DNA from: Chloroflexota bacterium
GTDB lineage: Bacteria > Chloroflexota > Limnocylindria > Limnocylindrales > CSP1-4
DNA length: 5,487 bases
Reading direction: 5' to 3'
Assembly: GCA_015661135.1 (NCBI GenBank)
Contig: JACVXW010000089.1
Location: forward strand, 1-5,487
Of the stretch, positions 4,766 through 5,487 are shown piece after piece. Under the pieces are notes generated by a model. That model ran no database searches, had not been told where the DNA came from, and saw nothing but the letters and a program-made list of their open reading frames with translations. Every line of letters starts with the position of its first letter. Position 1 is the first letter of the stretch. Made by a program: the position numbers and the translations under genes.

Positions 4766-5487
4766 CGGACTGGTCGCCGGCCGTCGGGGTCCCCCCGAAG
4801 CCAAACGGCACGGCACGGCAGGGCCTTGGCGCCACCAACCGCCGCGACGACTGGGCGGTCGCGCCGTTCGTCCAGGGCCTTGGGTTCACCGTCCTTGCGG
4901 GCTACCTGTTCTTCAGCGGGATCCTCGTGACGCCCCTGTTCGGGACGCCGTACGAGGTGGACGGCTACCTCTCGCCGCTCTACTCGCCGCTCCTGGTCCT
5001 GCCCTTCCTGCCGACCTGGGTGAGCCCCGGGCTCCTGATCCTCTGGATACCGCTCGGCTTCCGGGCAACCTGCTACTACTACCGCAAGTCCTATTACCGG
5101 TTCTACTTCGCCGATCCGCCCGGCTGCGCGGTTGGCGAGCCCACGATCCACCGGCGGTTCTCGATGGAGCGGGCCCTCCCGTTCATCCTCCAGAACCTGC
5201 ACCGGTACTTCCTGTACCTCGCCTTCATCCCGCTCTTCTTCCTGTGGCTGGACCTGGTCCCGGCGTTCCTGCCCGAGAGCGGGCCCAGGATCGGCTTCGG
5301 CGGCGTCCTGTTCCTGGTCAACGTCGCCCTGCTGACCACGTTCTCGCTGTCCTGCCACTCGCTCAGGCACCTCGTCGGCGGGCGCCTCGACTGCTTTTCG
5401 TGCTCGCGTTCCAACCAGGTCCGCCACGGCATCTGGCAGCGTCTCAGCTTGCTCAACCGTCACCACATGGCATGGGCGTGGGCCAGC
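4762..5487 (+). CDS. sdhC: Succinate dehydrogenase membrane anchor, actinobacterial Sdh1 (type F) SdhC-like, cut by right edge
   Basis: The frame runs from ATG 4762, which overlaps the icd TGA as ATGA, for 242 codons without a stop to the window end. After a polar N-terminus (1-33) come hydrophobic segments at about 36-56, 77-100, 143-171 and 180-204, so it is an integral membrane protein. Blocks I recall from the protein encoded beside sdhA in actinobacteria are present: GYLSPLYSP (68-76), ATCYYYRKSYYR (102-113), PPGCAVGEP (119-127), ILQNLHRYFLYL (142-153) and SLSCHSLRHLVGGRLDCFSC (195-214). In the mycobacterial Sdh1 complex this subunit carries a quinone site and a membrane-embedded Rieske-type [2Fe-2S] cluster. 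Candidate ligands here include C104, C122, H147, C198, H199, H203, C211 and C214; I cannot say which four. sdhA and sdhB are expected downstream. No Shine-Dalgarno is evident, so translation is probably coupled to icd. Confidence 0.8.
   Translation, partial: MTDWSPAVGVPPKPNGTARQGLGATNRRDDWAVAPFVQGLGFTVLAGYLFFSGILVTPLFGTPYEVDGYLSPLYSPLLVLPFLPTWVSPGLLILWIPLGFRATCYYYRKSYYRFYFADPPGCAVGEPTIHRRFSMERALPFILQNLHRYFLYLAFIPLFFLWLDLVPAFLPESGPRIGFGGVLFLVNVALLTTFSLSCHSLRHLVGGRLDCFSCSRSNQVRHGIWQRLSLLNRHHMAWAWAS

Noticed and set aside
2660..4816. 718-codon open frame on the minus strand antisense to icd
   Set aside because: It covers two confidently identified genes in another frame and has biased composition. 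It is a shadow of G+C-rich codon use in icd.
4591..5466. 291-codon minus-strand frame opposite the sdhC-like gene
   Set aside because: It is rich in Glu, Arg, Gln and Val without motifs, as expected for the complement of a hydrophobic membrane-protein gene. The plus strand shows family blocks and an ATGA overlap.

Overview
The window is about 70% G+C by eye, tightly packed, and devoted to central carbon metabolism around succinyl-CoA, isocitrate and succinate. The high G+C, the F420-type luciferase-fold oxidoreductase, the actinobacterial-style SdhC and start sites with a TANNNT box just upstream suggest a GC-rich Chloroflexota (for example a Limnocylindria/Ellin6529-like lineage) or a deep actinobacterium. 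This placement is an inference. I see no mobile element, CRISPR array, tRNA or rRNA. Nothing here is clearly a new system; the interest lies in protein details and in the promoter layout.

Layout. Positions 1-106 (+) hold the last 34 codons of a methylmalonyl-CoA epimerase. It converges, with only 5 bases between stop codons, on a minus-strand cluster. In transcription order that cluster is a luciferase-like flavin/F420 oxidoreductase (3582-2689), sucC (2663-1485, GTG start), sucD (1488-604, 4-base overlap with sucC) and an unknown tryptophan-rich 156-residue protein (582-112). A 139-base divergent region (3583-3721) carries two candidate promoters, three 10-bp tandem repeats and two inverted repeats. 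Rightward from it run an isocitrate dehydrogenase (3722-4765) and, overlapping its stop codon by 4 bases, a membrane protein (4762 to beyond 5487). I identify this last one as the membrane anchor of an actinobacterial-type (type F, Sdh1-like) succinate dehydrogenase; it is cut by the window edge.

How the genes fit together. The epimerase acts on the route from propionyl-CoA to succinyl-CoA. SucCD interconverts succinyl-CoA and succinate with nucleotide phosphorylation. Isocitrate dehydrogenase supplies 2-oxoglutarate and reduced coenzyme. SdhC would anchor the enzyme that oxidises succinate into the quinone pool; SdhA and SdhB are expected just past the right edge.

The most useful observations are three. 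First, the SdhC is rich in Cys and His, matching a family in which a membrane-embedded Rieske-type [2Fe-2S] cluster has been described. Second, the isocitrate dehydrogenase mixes NADP-type and NAD-type coenzyme residues. Third, three gene starts show a TANNNT box 6-7 bases upstream and no convincing ribosome binding site, which suggests leaderless transcripts, whereas the two downstream minus-strand genes sucD and orf156 have Shine-Dalgarno-like sequences.
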